DNA of 64,000 nt from Coptis chinensis (GCA_015680905.1 CM027378.1:40335001-40399000), one strand, 5' to 3'; numbered from the stretch's first letter, positions 22,909 through 34,749 are shown. Numbers and translations are program-made. The notes: generated from the letters alone by a model not told the origin.

Positions 22909-22922
22909 CTTTGTCCTCAAAG
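22909..22922 (-). other. AGGA hairpin at internal polypurine-like run 1 of B
   Basis: Minus strand CTTTG-AGGA-CAAAG, then CATGTTTTTGTTTGGGGGTGG. Confidence 0.65.
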
Positions 22923-23322
22923 TATATAAATAAGAAGGATATAAAATACCAAGGAAAGACGTGAAAATTTTAGAGCACCTGCAAAACAAATTTAGAACAT
23001 ACTAATATAGGTAAAGAAAAATAGACGCAACTCCTATATGAGTTCCACCCGTTATGGGAATAACAAGAATTAAATTGCTTGGGACATAAGCAGACACTAA
23101 CTAAAAGTAAAACTTACCTTATATACGGCTTTTAGGCTATATTGTCACAGGATTTGTAGAATAAGTATTCTAGCCTAGATTTCAAAAACTTACTGCCAAT
23201 ACAAACATAGATTCTCATGCAATATATTTATGGAAAGATGCAATGATTATTACCTACATATTAACCTAAGTTTCCAATACAAAATACACATGTTTCTATG
23301 TCACCCCCAAACAAAAACATGT

Positions 23323-23334
23323 TTTGTCCTCAAA
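23323..23334 (-). other. AGGA hairpin at internal polypurine-like run 2 of B
   Basis: Minus strand TTTG-AGGA-CAAA, then the same G-rich run. It is the duplicate of the copy at 22909. Confidence 0.55.
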
Positions 23335-23554
23335 GTATAGAAAGAAGAAGGATAGAAAATACCATGGAAATGCGTAAAAAATTTAGAGCACCTGCAAAAC
23401 AATTTTAGAACATAATAATATAGGTAAAGAAAAATAGACGCAACTCCTATATGAATTCCACCCATTATGGGAATAACAAGAATTAAAATGCTTGGGACAT
23501 AAGCAGACGCTAACATAAAGTAAGACTTACCTTATATCCAGTAGTAAGCATTGT

Positions 23555-24480
23555 CTTCCCTTTCTATATAGAAGTGAGGTTCCTTTGCGTCCTGCCAAGC
23601 CATGATAATTTGTCAGGCCTCACGCCATTTATCATCTACCTTTTCTAACCTGTTAAGCGCTACTTGGTCTGATGGGGTGTAAGGGGCAACCCAATGAGGT
23701 TGTAGACGATGCCTCGGCCAAATCATAGTATGTAAAGAGCATACAATGCAATTAGTGGGTTGCATAATGTCAACCCCAACCCAATTCGTGAAATGTTGAG
23801 AGAACTCAGGAAAGAAACATAGTATTATGTGGACCATGACAGGCATAAAAAGGTACTTATGCTTCAAACTATGGGCTCATGCTAAACTAGACACTAAGGT
23901 CTGGGGAAGGTCATACAGCATACGTCCCTCAGCTATAGCAAAGAAGACGTTACAAGTGGCATTATTATTCATAGAAGAAAAACGCCATTCCCCTACAATA
24001 TTCAGCATAATAAAGAACATAATAGTGTCTAAGTTAAGGGACAGGCTACCAAGGGCTACGTTATATTGCCCTTGGTCTTTTACACAAAAAATCCCCTCCC
24101 CATAGGTCTCATGGAAATACTCATAATTGTAGATGTACACATTATCAGCCATATAGCCCCATGAGTCTTGGGCAGCAGACATAGAAAGTCCAATAGTATA
24201 GGCTAACTAAAACTTGCTTAAATCCATTGCTTCATTATTAATTGTGACAGAGAACACTTGTTCCCCATCTGGTCGATAAAAAAAACCTACAATTATCATA
24301 GAAATATGCAGTAAGTTCAAGAAAATAGGATTCATCAGCACTTACCATTAGAGGTTGTCATCCTAACTACACAATCATGTCGCGGAACAAGAACCCATAT
24401 GTGTCACTCTCGAGCAATTCTTCAAAGGACTGCTCCGGTATGATTCATGGAGATTTCATAGCAAACAAAGATACTATTGA
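23555..24480 (-). pseudogene. Element B third ORF in the env position (fossil)
   Basis: Between integrase and the 3' LTR, the minus strand encodes segments shared with G: MSAAQDSWGYMADNVYIYNY and FHETYGEGIFCVKDQGQYNV (compare 52563-52973), then HKYLFMPVMVHIILCF, and at the end DDKWREA followed by QIIMAWQ-like sequence (compare 52188-52418). Athila elements are known for an extra ORF here, sometimes called env-like, and related plant proteins are grouped as a 'putative plant transposon protein' domain. I see no transmembrane or fusion-peptide pattern that would support an envelope role. Fossil. Confidence 0.65.
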
Positions 24481-24541
24481 ACTCTTGGAAATTACTGCAG
24501 AAAAAACCAAAAAAAAAACAGTATTGAATGTATGCTAAACT

Positions 24542-24642
24542 AAGGGCGCGCGCGCTCAGAATGGCTTATGTCAGAGGGTGGGCGTGCTCTCTTCTGACAA
24601 AAGAAAATTTCTGCAATACAAGATTATAGCGCGGGCGCGCTT
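24542..24642 (-). repeat. GC-rich short-repeat cluster before the third ORF of B
   Basis: Three copies (AAGGGCGCGCGCGCTC at 24542-24557, AGAGGGTGGGCGTGCTC at 24573-24589, AGCGCGGGCGCGCTT at 24628-24642) match the motif in the leader clusters of A and B. The sequence after one copy (tgtgctttt) also matches the leader of A. Confidence 0.7.
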
Positions 24643-25478
24643 TGTGCTTTTAGCTTCAGTAGGTTTCTTCTCAAGTGGAGGTGAGGAAGATGAAGAGAGA
24701 AAAAAAAAATGTGTGGGTATTTAAATAGGGAGTCACGTGCATGGCACATGACTTCGTATGGTTTTAATATTTTGGGCCCAAGTCCAAAACAAATCCGTAA
24801 TACCCATTCTGTCCTATGCCTCGTATAACTTAAAACTACAATCCCCGATTCATTAACGGTCCGATTTTTGCGAATGAGATATGAAAATGATCAGCAGAGA
24901 AAATACAATCCAATGATCTATAAAAAAAAACTTAAATCTAACCATTGTTTACACATAAGGAGATGGAAAATGCCTCAGAATATGTGAATGGCATAAGTTA
25001 TGTGGTCAAAAGAAATCTAAATTCATAGATTGTGTCAACACAAATCAACGTACGACTAAACGGCAGAAGGAACAAGAATAGGAAGTTGAGTGATCAAGAA
25101 TGGAAATACCAAAAACCCCACCCCAAACAAAATTTTGAAAACAGGGTTTAGAAAATTTGTTTTAAAATGTGGGTCTTTTAAAGTTAGATTCCCAAGACTT
25201 ACTAGACTAATGTTTATCAGATTTTAATATTTTTTACTTTTTATGAATAAGGTTTAATATAAAAGAAAAGAATAAAGCAATAAGGACGTAATTCACTCCA
25301 TAGAGAAACACGACTCAAACACGAGAAAATATGCAGGAGTGGAAAGCATGAATTATGTTAAACGTGGATTTAGGATCCGGTACATACAGCCATACACTCC
25401 AAAGGGGGGGCCCGGTTACCTTAATGGTGCACTACCAATATATATAGAAATGAAAGGAAGTACACCAATCATCAAAAG
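24643..25478 (-). other. Spacer between integrase and third ORF of B
   Basis: Non-coding. A polypurine-like run (minus strand TTTGTTTGGGGTGGGG, 25119-25134) and the block ccttaatggtgcac near 25419 are shared with G (55768-55790, 56056-56070). Confidence 0.6.
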
Positions 25479-26740
25479 TCAATCTTCATAAACAGGGTCC
25501 TTTAAAAGGACATTCACCACATCTGGGGACCTTAACTCGTGAATTTTTTTTAAACGTTGGCCATTGACTTGAAATATACTATTGTCCTTGGGATTTACCA
25601 AGGTGATTGCCCCGTGAGGGATGACTTTAGTAACCAAAAAAGGACCAGACCAATGAGTTTTTAATTTCCTTGGGAAAATATGCAAACGTGAGTTGTAAAA
25701 CAAAACCTTTTGACCAACCACAAACTCTTTACACAAAATCTGTTTATCATGAACACGTTTCATGTTAGCTTTATAATCCTTCACGAGATCATAAGAATCG
25801 CTTCGGATTTCTTCAAGCTCATTTAACTACAATTTGCGCTTGACACCAGCCTTATCAATATTGAAGTTCAGGCTTTTTATAGCCCACAAAGCACGGTGCT
25901 CCAATTCAACGGACAAGTGACAAGGATTTCCAAACACAAGTCTAAAGGGAGACATTCTTATAGGAGTTTTAAAAGCTGTCTGATATGCCCAGAAGGCATC
26001 TGTTAGATGCTTAGACCAATTTTTCTGATCAGGATTGAGTGTCATTTCTAAAAGCTTTTTAATTTCCCTATTAGAGACTTCTACTTGGCTACTAGTTTGT
26101 GGATGATAAGGAGTTGCCACCTTATGGGTAACTATGTATTTCTTAATTAAAGAAGCAACAACTATATTGCAAAAATGCGTTCCGCCATCATTGATGATCC
26201 CCTTAGGGATGCCAAAACGAGAGAAAATGTATTACTTAACAAAAAACAAAACTGTCTTATGGTCATTGCTACGGCAAGCCATGGCTTCTATCCATTTGGA
26301 AACGTAGTCCACGACAACAAAAATATAAATAAAACCGTGGGAAACAGGAAAAGGACCCATGAAATCAATGCTCCATACATAAAAAATTTCCACTATCATA
26401 ATGGAATTTAAAAGCATCATATTACGTTTAGTGGTACACCCAAGTTGTTGGCAACGAACACATGTCCTGCAGTGTACTTGGGCATCCTTAAAAAGGGTAG
26501 GCCAATAAAAACCAAATTGAAGAGCTTTAGCTATGCCATTTTCATACCACTAAAATGGCCACCACACGCTTATTTGTCATGGCAGAAAGATAAAACCTCA
26601 TTATATTCCCAATGGGGAATGCGACGACGAATAATCTAACCCGCACAATACTTAAAAAGGTATGGCTCATCCCAATAGTATAACTTAAGTCTGGGCAAAA
26701 ATTTCTTACGTTCACTTTTCGACCAAATATCATGAATAAT
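25479..26740 (-). pseudogene. Element B integrase domain (fossil)
   Basis: The minus strand shows the core [20 protein letters not shown] (first acidic residue), [13 protein letters not shown], then [20 protein letters not shown] (catalytic Glu region), [20 protein letters not shown], and a C-terminal part with VGQKVLFYNSRLHIFPRKLK and SGPFLVTKV. Integrase inserts the cDNA into chromosomes. Block F (61340-62690) is the closest parallel. Fossil. Confidence 0.88.
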
Positions 26741-26861
26741 ATCAGAAGCTAAAAAATTCACAATGTCGGCATACTAAGGTGCAGAAAAAATGGAATAAAG
26801 GTGCTCATCAGGAACAAAATCAGGTATGGACTCAGAGTCACTATTACTATCATTGGTTAGT

Positions 26862-28585
26862 CTAGATAAGTGATCGACAACTACATTTTTGTGCCCCTAG
26901 TTTATTCTTAATTTCTAAGGTAAATTCTTGTAGGAGAAGGATCCATCGGATCAATCTATGTTTAGCATCCTTCTTGGCGAGAAGGTACCTAAGAGCTGTA
27001 TGGTCAGTATACACTAAGGTCTTTGAACTAACCAAATAAGAACAGAACTTATCTAAAACATAAACCACAGCTAAAAATTCATTTTCCATAGTAGTATAAT
27101 TTCTTTGAGCATCATTTAAAGTCTTACTAGCATAATAAATAATGAAGGACTTATCATCTAGTTTTTGACCTAACACAACACTAACAACATAATCGCTAGC
27201 GTCACACATAAGTTCGAAAGTTTTAGACCAATCAGAAGGCTGTATAATCGGTGCAAATGTTAAAGAGGCTTTTAATGTTTCAAAAGCCTGGTTGCAATCA
27301 TGATTGAAATCAAAGATGGCATCTTTTAAATGCAGATTAATTAAAGGCCTAGCTAATTTGGAAAAATCCTTAATAAAATGCCTATAGAAATCTGCATGGC
27401 CTAAAAAGGCTCTAATGTCACGGATAGTCTGTGGTATAGGTAGAGATGCTATTTTATCTAATTTTTCATTATCTACTTCTATGTCGTCACTAGATACAAT
27501 ATGACCTAGAACTATCCCTCTTTTAACTATAAAATGACATTTTTCCCAATTTAAAACCAGATTTTTTTCCTCACACCAAGTTAACACCTTAGAAAGGTTA
27601 GACAGGCAGTCACTGAAAGAGTTTCCCTAAATAGAAAAATCATCCATGAAAACTTCCATAAAGCGTTCCACCATGTCACTAAATATATGAAGCATACACC
27701 GCTAGAAGGTACTAGGAGCATTACAAAGACCAAAAGGCATTCGTTTATAGGCATATGTTCCAAAAGGACATGTGAAGGTAGTCTTGTCTTGGTCGTCAGG
27801 ATTGATAATGATCTGAAAATAGCCAGAGTAGCCATCTAAAAAACATTAATAAGCATGACCAACAAGACGTTAGAGCATCTGATCTATAAAAGGTAAAGGA
27901 AAGTGATCATTTTGTGTCATTATGTTTAAGAATCTGTAATCAATGCATATCCTCCATTTCATAGGAACTCGTGTGGAAACGTATTCACCAGCAGCATTAT
28001 GTAGAATGGTAACACCCGATTTTTTAGGAACTACATGAACGGGGCTTACCCATTCGCTATTGAGATGGGATATATGATACCATCATCGATTAACTGTAAG
28101 ATTTCTTCCCTTACCACCTTTTTCATGGCAAGGTTCAAACGAGGTTGAGGTTCGCGTGAAGTATTTGCATTATCCTCCAAATGTATGCAATGTGTGTAAA
28201 CGCTAGGGTCAATCCCCTTAATGTCGTTTAGGGACCAACCAATCGCAGAACGATGTTCCCTAATCACCCTAATCAAACACGCCTTTTCATCAGCAGACAA
28301 CTGAGAAGATATGATCACCTGATGACTACCATTTAGATCAAGATGGATATATTTCAACTCAACAGGAAGAGGCTTAAGCACAGGGGTGGGAGGAATGGGT
28401 AGAAAGGATTCTGGAGAGTTTTCATCCTGAATAGTAAAGACTTGTTTAGGTAAGAGGTCTTCAAACTCAGAAGATGGAGCTACAGAAGGATCTAAGATAG
28501 GAGTAGGCTCGAAAAGCGTGTTAACTTCCTTTACATAAGAGTCATCGTTGAAGTCAACACTTTCGAAGGAAAGCAATTGGTGCAT
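26862..28585 (-). pseudogene. Element B reverse transcriptase and RNase H domains (fossil)
   Basis: The N-terminal part reads VFTIQDENSPESFLP, then SAIGWSLNDIKGIDPSVYTH and VREEILQLIDDGIIYPIS, standard for Athila and Tat. The palm is at 27835-27600. Then come [58 protein letters not shown] (RNase H catalytic D), [19 protein letters not shown] (catalytic E) and [20 protein letters not shown] (catalytic D). It copies element RNA into DNA. Fossil. Confidence 0.9.
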
Positions 28586-28599
28586 CTAATTCTCAGGAA

Positions 28600-29507
28600 A
28601 CGTGTTGTTAAAATAATCTTGAGCTAAGCTCTCAATCATGCTAACTTCTCCATCGATAATCCTATCGGGTAATTGTTGCATTATTTTGAAAACATTCACC
28701 TCAACAGAAAGCTGTCCAAATTACATGGACATCGAACCATCGCGGCAGTTAATGAGCGTGTTGGTGGTTGCCAAGAAGGGACGCCCTAAAATGATAGCAA
28801 TAGAGTCATTAGTGACTTCTGTGTCGAGGATAACGAAGTCGGTTGGGTAGTAAAAATTTTGAACTTTAACAAGCATGTTTTCAACGACACCATTAGGATA
28901 CTTAATAGAACGGTCAACTAATTTGGAACATCATTTTAGTTGGTTGCATCTCTTGTAGACCAATTTGTTTATATAGGTAATAAGAAAGTAAGTTAACACT
29001 CGCCCCCGTGTTTCATAAAGTAGTTGTTGTGTGGGTATCTCTTAAGGTGCATTGTATAGTAGGACGACCAGGGTCCTTGTACTTAATGATTCCATTATGT
29101 TTAGATAGAGTGGGAAATTGTTCAGTTAAAAATGCATCTTTTGGAATGTTTGTTTTCCGCCTAGTAGTGCGCAACTCTTTTAGAAACTTAGCATGTTGTG
29201 GTAATTTTTTAATAATTTCAAGAAAAGGTAGGCTTATCATTAAATTTTTAAAAACTTCCCTAATCTCATCAAAAATTTTATCCATTTTTAACATTGCTAG
29301 TCTCTGGTGAAATGGTGGTTTATCTCTATATTTAGCATATGGGTCAATAGGATTTTTTTCCCTGGCCTCTTTCCGCTTGGGTTGTGGTTTAACTGGTACC
29401 TCTACAGGTGTAGGATCTTCAGATTCTATTTTGGTATCTAGTAAAGTTTTATTTTCAATGACCACTGGTGGTGTATCAACGGGCATAGTTACGATGTTAT
29501 CAACCAC
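28600..29507 (-). pseudogene. Element B linker and protease region (fossil)
   Basis: The minus strand reads VDNIVTMPVDTPPVVIENKT, YRDKPPFHQRLAMLKMDK, LPFLEIIKKLPQHAKFLKEL and KYKDPGRPTIQCTLRD. The retropepsin part lies at 29050-28600, with ILGRPFLAT-like sequence encoded near 28770. Fossil. Confidence 0.82.
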
Positions 29508-29764
29508 TCTACCATAATGGAGAGTGGTGATGGCATTTAACTTACCTATGTTTACAATTTCATTACTAGAATTACCGGTTACTTCAAAGGCTGTGTTTGG
29601 AGTTTTAGGATTAGGTATAGCTTAACCTGGAAACACACCTTTTGGTTAGGCTTTATCTTGGGCTAACTATTGTATGGATTGTAAAATCTGTTGTTGAGCT
29701 TTCATGTAGGCATCGAAACGATCCGGTTGAGAAGGTGTAGTGGCCACAGGTGGTGTGACAAGAA

Positions 29765-30953
29765 CTATCTCACATTGATTATTAACGGGTGGGTTGTGAT
29801 AGTTGTTATTACCCGGGACGATACCTCTATTACTATTATTATTATTATTATTATAATTACCTGGTCTTTGTACTTAACTTGGTGGAACTGGGTTGTAGTT
29901 GTTTGTTGGCCTAACATTTTGATTATTAAACCTTGGATGTGTAACTGGTTGATGGAGCAGACATTTTTTGGCTGTGTGGGTGGTTGTTCATACACAAGAG
30001 AACAATAGGAGTCGGTATGCTCAAGATTGAAATAGAAATTACATGGAAGAGAGTTGATGTTCATGACAGGAATAGGCTTATGGTGAACAGAAATGGCTTC
30101 TACCTTTTTTGTGAGGGATTCGATTAGAGTTCTAAGCTCGGGATTAGGTTTAACCTCAAACATACTGGCAGCCTTTGCTGTGGAAGAAGAAGGAGCAGAG
30201 CGGGGGATGTCATTACTCCCCCTAGTTATTATTATGCTTAGATTGATCTTCTAAAAACCTATAAGCCTCCGAGGCTCCTTTACTAAGGAAACTACTCGCA
30301 TTCAATATATCAAGAACCTCTTTATGATGATGTGGAATCCCCTTTAAAAAGGCACGAACAAGCATGCTTTGACAAGGTTATGATGTGGACACTCTATAAG
30401 AAGATCAATGTACCGGTTTTAGGCCTCTGAAAAGGATTCATGAGGGTTCTGGTGGAAGAAATGAATCTTTTGAATCATTTCATCTGTCTTCAGTGGTAGG
30501 TAAAACTGTTTTATGAACAATTGAACAAGTTTTTCCCATGAGTCCACGAAATTAGGTGTTTGGGTAGTTAAACAAGACGCCACCTTATCAGCTAGGGTGA
30601 AAGAAAACACCCTCAGTTTAATTTGTTCAGAACCTATGTTAGAATGATGGAATGTAGTGAGAACTTGTTCTTACGCATATGCTGATAAGGCCGGCTTTTT
30701 CGTGATCTAAACCATGAAAAATAGGTAACAAATTAAAAATATTTGGGGGAATTCGAATATCCCCCACTGGGTCTACAAGAATGATGCATGACTTAGGGCC
30801 ATCGTTTAGGACTTTGTAAAAATCAGAGAGATGAGTCTCTACTTTTTCAGCCATTGATGCAGGTGTAATGTGTGATATTCTAGATAGACGTGTACGTTGA
30901 CGTTTATGATAGATAATGTTAGATGGTTTTCTCTTACCAGACCTTAATCTCAT
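29765..30953 (-). pseudogene. Element B gag region (fossil)
   Basis: It starts MRLRSGKRKPSNIIYHKRQR, then ETHLSDFYKVLNDGPKSCII, PNIFNLLPIFHGLDHEKAG, a FTLADKVASCL core segment, FYLPLKTDEMIQKIHFFHQN, and a C-terminal PCNFYFNLEHTDSYCSLVYE element resembling a knuckle. Fossil, parallel to the gag of A and G. Confidence 0.85.
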
Positions 30954-31207
30954 GCAAAGCTAAGTCCAATATGAAAGAAACACGAACAACAGTCAAACAA
31001 AAGCTTGATATACTAGAAGTAAACTCCTCAGACAGAAGAAACGAGGAGTGAAAGGAGGAGAACATGAATGTCTCCTTGCTACGCTTATTAATATCGTCTT
31101 TAATATGAATCTTAGTGTCCTGTAGAAGCTTGGAACACTGAACCAGCAATTATTCCCAACGAAAAATATGAATTGTAATTAACCTGTGTAAATCAGGCTT
31201 TCTTCAG

Positions 31208-31369
31208 AGGGGCGCGGGCGCGCTCAATTATATAGTAACAAGGGCGCGTGCGTGCTCTGTAAATTTTTTTTAGAAACAGGCTTTCATGCGATCATCTGAT
31301 GGGCTGGGCCTTGAAACTGGAAAGAAAATGCAAAACAAGGGTACTGGAAGGCAGGGTGTGTGCACGCTC
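31208..31369 (-). repeat. GC-rich short-repeat cluster in the leader of B
   Basis: Three copies at 31208-31225 (AGGGGCGCGGGCGCGCTC), 31240-31257 and 31353-31369 have the same motif and spacing as in A's leader. Confidence 0.75.
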
Positions 31370-31455
31370 AGAGTTTACAAATTCAAAAATTTCCAGTAAA
31401 CTTTCCGTGAGTCCAGGAGCAAACACCTGTTTTCTGGAAACAGAAATATAGTTAG

Positions 31456-32931
31456 TGATAAAAGCCCAAAACTGTAGTTTTAACCCTGTAACAGTCATAC
31501 TTTTAGACCAATTATGTGAGTAATAATTAAGAGTTAATACTGATTACGTGTTTTTATGCATTTCAGGCTTCAAAGTCCATTATGTGCAGAAATGAGCCAC
31601 TTTAGCGAGATAAAGGAGCAAAGGTCGGTTTCTAAGGAGTTTTGTGATTAAAGGCCAAGATTCAAGAAGACAAAGCCTTTCTAAAGCCCGGTCAAAAGCT
31701 GAGAAGTCGACGCGGGCAGAAACAGCACTCAAAGTCAGCAGAACTTCCGAAGGTCGTATCTTTGGACTCAGACCTCGGAATTAGGCCTACCTTATGTCAA
31801 AACGACCGGCTCAAAAAGAGATTTCCAATGGTATAAGTCTTGAACCAATCAGAGGAGCAAAAAGTAGACAAAAAGTCTGTTGAAGCCAACTGCAGGTGAA
31901 GAGGCCTTTTTGGACTGAAAGAATTGGGTTTTGGGCCTGATTCTCTGGCCCAAAACATGGCTCCAAGCCCATGCACGATTTTTGGATCTGAACATATAAA
32001 AACAAAAGCTTAGCTCTTTGTTAATGGTAGCTAGTTAGACCTAAAACAATAGATAATTCTAGATCTAGTTTTTCATTAATTAAAATTAAGTTTAGTTTAA
32101 ATTTAATTCTTGTTTTAGATTAAACTCTTAGAATCATTGTTCTTCATTAGTTTGATAAATAAAATAGCTAGTTTGTTAATTTCGATTTTGTCATTTCAAT
32201 TATAGATCTAATTTTAATTCTTGTTGAGTATCATTTCTGAGTTGTTAAATTAGATTGAAGTATTGTTAGTTAAATTAGCCAAGTTAGAATTTTGGTATGA
32301 TGTTTAGTTATAATTCAATGAGAAATAATGGTTTGATGAATCAAGGCTAAAACCTCCATTAGAGGGGTTGATGAAGCCTTGATGAAAACTTAGTTGTATA
32401 GTGTAGAGTTGTTGTAGAGTCTATTCCATTCTAGAAGGTCGTATTTCGCCATGAGAATGGATGGACGACCTCACATGCTAGTTCTAATTGGCAAAAATGC
32501 CATGCTAATTAGGGATTAGAACGAGCAATTCTTACCGTAAGAACGTAAGAATTGGATTACAACAGTCTATGCTAGGTGATTAAGTTAGATTCAAGGTGGA
32601 TTCACTTCCCCTCTAATTCTTTATCTAGATTCACATTTTAGTAACCCTTAGCATTCTCTCATTTTGTTATTAGTAACTTGTTAATTGAATCCACCTCGTA
32701 GTATAGAATTCCCCTCGTAAACCTCTCATTAGACTTAAGACCGATTAATTAGACTAGAAAACATTCCATGCTAGAGAACTAGGAGTGGAACGAATTTGTT
32801 ACTCCACTCTATTTCGATAGAATTGAGAGTAGAAAACTTGATAAATATAGACTCGTAATAAGTTTTAGTTTACTTACGTTTTGAGTTTCATCGTTCATTT
32901 CGTAGGTAAACTATCATTTTTATGTTTATCA
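31456..32931 (+). mobile_element. Solo LTR, Athila-type, G subfamily, inside B's leader
   Basis: A 1,476-bp LTR in the opposite orientation to B. It starts TGATAAAAGCCCAAAACTGT and ends TATGTTTATCA. GTTAG flanks it exactly (31451-31455 and 32932-32936). There is no internal region, so it is the usual product of LTR-LTR recombination. Its sequence tracks G's LTR more closely than B's. Younger than B. Confidence 0.92.
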
Positions 32932-33055
32932 GTTAGGAATGAAGGAATAGTGGCAGAAATAACCAAACACTTGCGAACAATAGGGTGGGTGGGTGAATTA
33001 GGTTGTTTGTAAAATTGAAAAAGTAATGGAATTTAATTCTACAGACAGCTAATAT

Positions 33056-33068
33056 GGCAGCGATGCCA
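33056..33068 (-). other. Primer-binding site of element B
   Basis: Minus strand TGGCATCGCTGCC lies two bases after the 5' LTR end, a worn match to TGGCGCCGTTGCC. Confidence 0.65.
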
Positions 33069-33070
33069 TT

Positions 33071-34749
33071 TGGTAGAATGAAAAATATGCTTTTACTCCT
33101 ATTTAGTTAAAGAGACTAGGAAGAAGTAAACTATAATTCTAATCTTTTATATTAAAGTTCTACTCTCAAATTATCATGTAATAAAACTAGAGTAAGAATT
33201 TGTTCCACTCATAATTGCTTAGATATTTAACTAATTCCACTAATTATGAACAATTAAACAGAATGAGAGTAATGATTTTAAATAGAACTAATGTGGTGAA
33301 AACTAATATTGAATATATTATAAATTAAACTAGGGTAATTAAGTATTAAGATGTGAATATGAAGAAGGAATTAAGGAGATTTGAAATCCACCTTGATTAA
33401 TCACTAACATGCTAGTATAAAGTTGGTTGCAACTAGGGCAGGGAACGGGTCGGGTTTGGGTCGGATATGGTCATATCCAAATCTAAACCCGAATAGGTTG
33501 ACAATATCTGAACTCGAACCCAAATCCAAATAAAACCGAAATTTAACATCCAAACCCGACCGACCCTATCGGATAACACTAAAAATTAAAAAAAAAATAT
33601 ATCCGAACCAGAACCCGAATTCAAACCCAACCTAAATAAATAAACAGATATGAAAATGCACCCAAACCCGATGCATTCAGTAATTAGGTCGGGTCGAATT
33701 CGGGTCTACCCGACCTGATTCCCTACCCTAGTTGCAACCCTAATCTTTATATTTCACACAGGATTTAACATAAAGGTTAGGTCTTTCTTATCCCTAATTA
33801 TTCATATATGGTATCTCTAGTCAACTAATAATTAGCATGAGAGGAAGTTGAAACCCATTCTTATGGTGAATGACTCTAGTCTAGGTTTATTTTACTTATT
33901 GCTAAATAAAAAACCCTAGACTTGAAACACTTTAATAAAACTTATCTATACTAGAACATCAAGTCTTCATCAAAGCTTCAAACAAACCCCTCTAATAGAG
34001 GTTTAGCTATGATTCATTAGACTATCATGAACTAAATAATGAGAAGAAGAAGACACAATTAAAGGAATACTTATATTAAAAATAACTTGAATTGTTTTAA
34101 TGGTGGCTAGGCTAATAAACATAAACTCTAAAAACTATATTGAAGTAAAGAGAAAAGGTAGGAGAGAGTTTAGAGTTTTGCCTTAGTCCTCTTTATATAG
34201 GAGAGGGTTAGGTTTACAATTTCATGCATGGGCTTTGGAGCTATGTTTTGGACCACTAAATCAAACCCAAAACCTAATTACATAAGTCCGAAAAGTGTTT
34301 CTCTGCTAAAAATTACTGCAACACTCTTTTCATCCACTTTTACTACTCCGATTGGATCAAAGCCTGGACCATGAAAAGCTCTTTCCGAGCCGGTCGTTTT
34401 GACATATAATAGGCCCGATTTCGAGGTCTGAGTCCAAAGATACGGCTTGTGGAAGTTCTATTGACTTTTACACTCTATTTCTGCCCGCGTTGACTTTGAC
34501 TTTTCAGCTTTGACTAGGCTTTAAAAAGGTTTTTTTTTCTTGAAACTTAGGCTTTAACCATAGAACTTCTTTATCAACTAATTTGACTCTTTTCTCTTTC
34601 AAAAGTGACATCTTTCTTCACATAGTTGACTCCAAGACCTGAAATACACAAAAGTACGTAAACTGTACTAAGTCTTATTTATTATAAACATAATTGGTTT
34701 AAATGTATTATTATTAAGGGATTAAAACTACAGTTTTGGGCTCTTATCA
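33071..34749 (-). repeat. 5' LTR of element B (with MITE inside)
   Basis: It matches 19925-21301 in order, with the hAT-type MITE at 33434-33730 as the extra segment. Confidence 0.9.
33434..33730. mobile_element. hAT-type MITE in B's 5' LTR
   Basis: 297 bp. Termini TAGGGCAGGGAA and TTCCCTACCCTA are inverted with one mismatch. An exact 8-bp duplication GTTGCAAC (33426-33433 and 33731-33738) and the uninterrupted site in the other LTR (ttgcaaccctaatc) prove the insertion. The interior repeats GGGTCGGGTTTGGGTCGG-like units and their complements, so the strand could fold back. Non-coding. Confidence 0.9.

Larger units (their letters stand above)
22504..23520. repeat. Direct block duplication in the 3' region of B
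   Basis: Block 1 (ttttaggctatattctcaca...cctaagtttc) is at about 22518-22670 and again at about 23130-23273. Block 2 (acccccaaacaaaaacatg...gcttgggacataagcagac) is at about 22890-23093 and again at about 23303-23506. The spacer containing the (AT)n run is only in the first unit. G has each block once (51600-52150). Confidence 0.8.
21302..23554 (-). other. Non-coding 3' region of element B
   Basis: AT-rich stretch between the third ORF and the 3' LTR. It shares blocks with G (50365-52187), for example gtttgaatttctggctatat at about 22364 and 51456. It contains three AGGA hairpins with polypurine-like runs, an (AT)n run and a block duplication. Confidence 0.7.
19925..34749 (-). mobile_element. 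Element B: long Athila-type Ty3/Gypsy element nested in C
   Basis: LTRs lie at 19925-21301 and 33071-34749. Flanks ACTGC (19920-19924) and ATTGC (34750-34754) fit a 5-bp duplication differing at one base. Parts on the minus strand are primer site (33056-33068), leader with GC-rich repeats, gag (30953-29765), linker and protease (29507-28600), reverse transcriptase (28585-27581), RNase H (about 27400-26862), integrase (26740-25479), third-ORF region (24480-23555) and polypurine tract (21302-21312). A solo LTR lies in the leader and a hAT MITE in the 5' LTR. It is broken, with more than ten breaks. LTR divergence is moderate, and it is younger than C. Confidence 0.92.

Noticed and set aside
23555-24480. 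Third ORF of B as a true viral envelope gene
   Set aside because: No signal peptide, fusion peptide or clear membrane anchor is visible; only the position matches.
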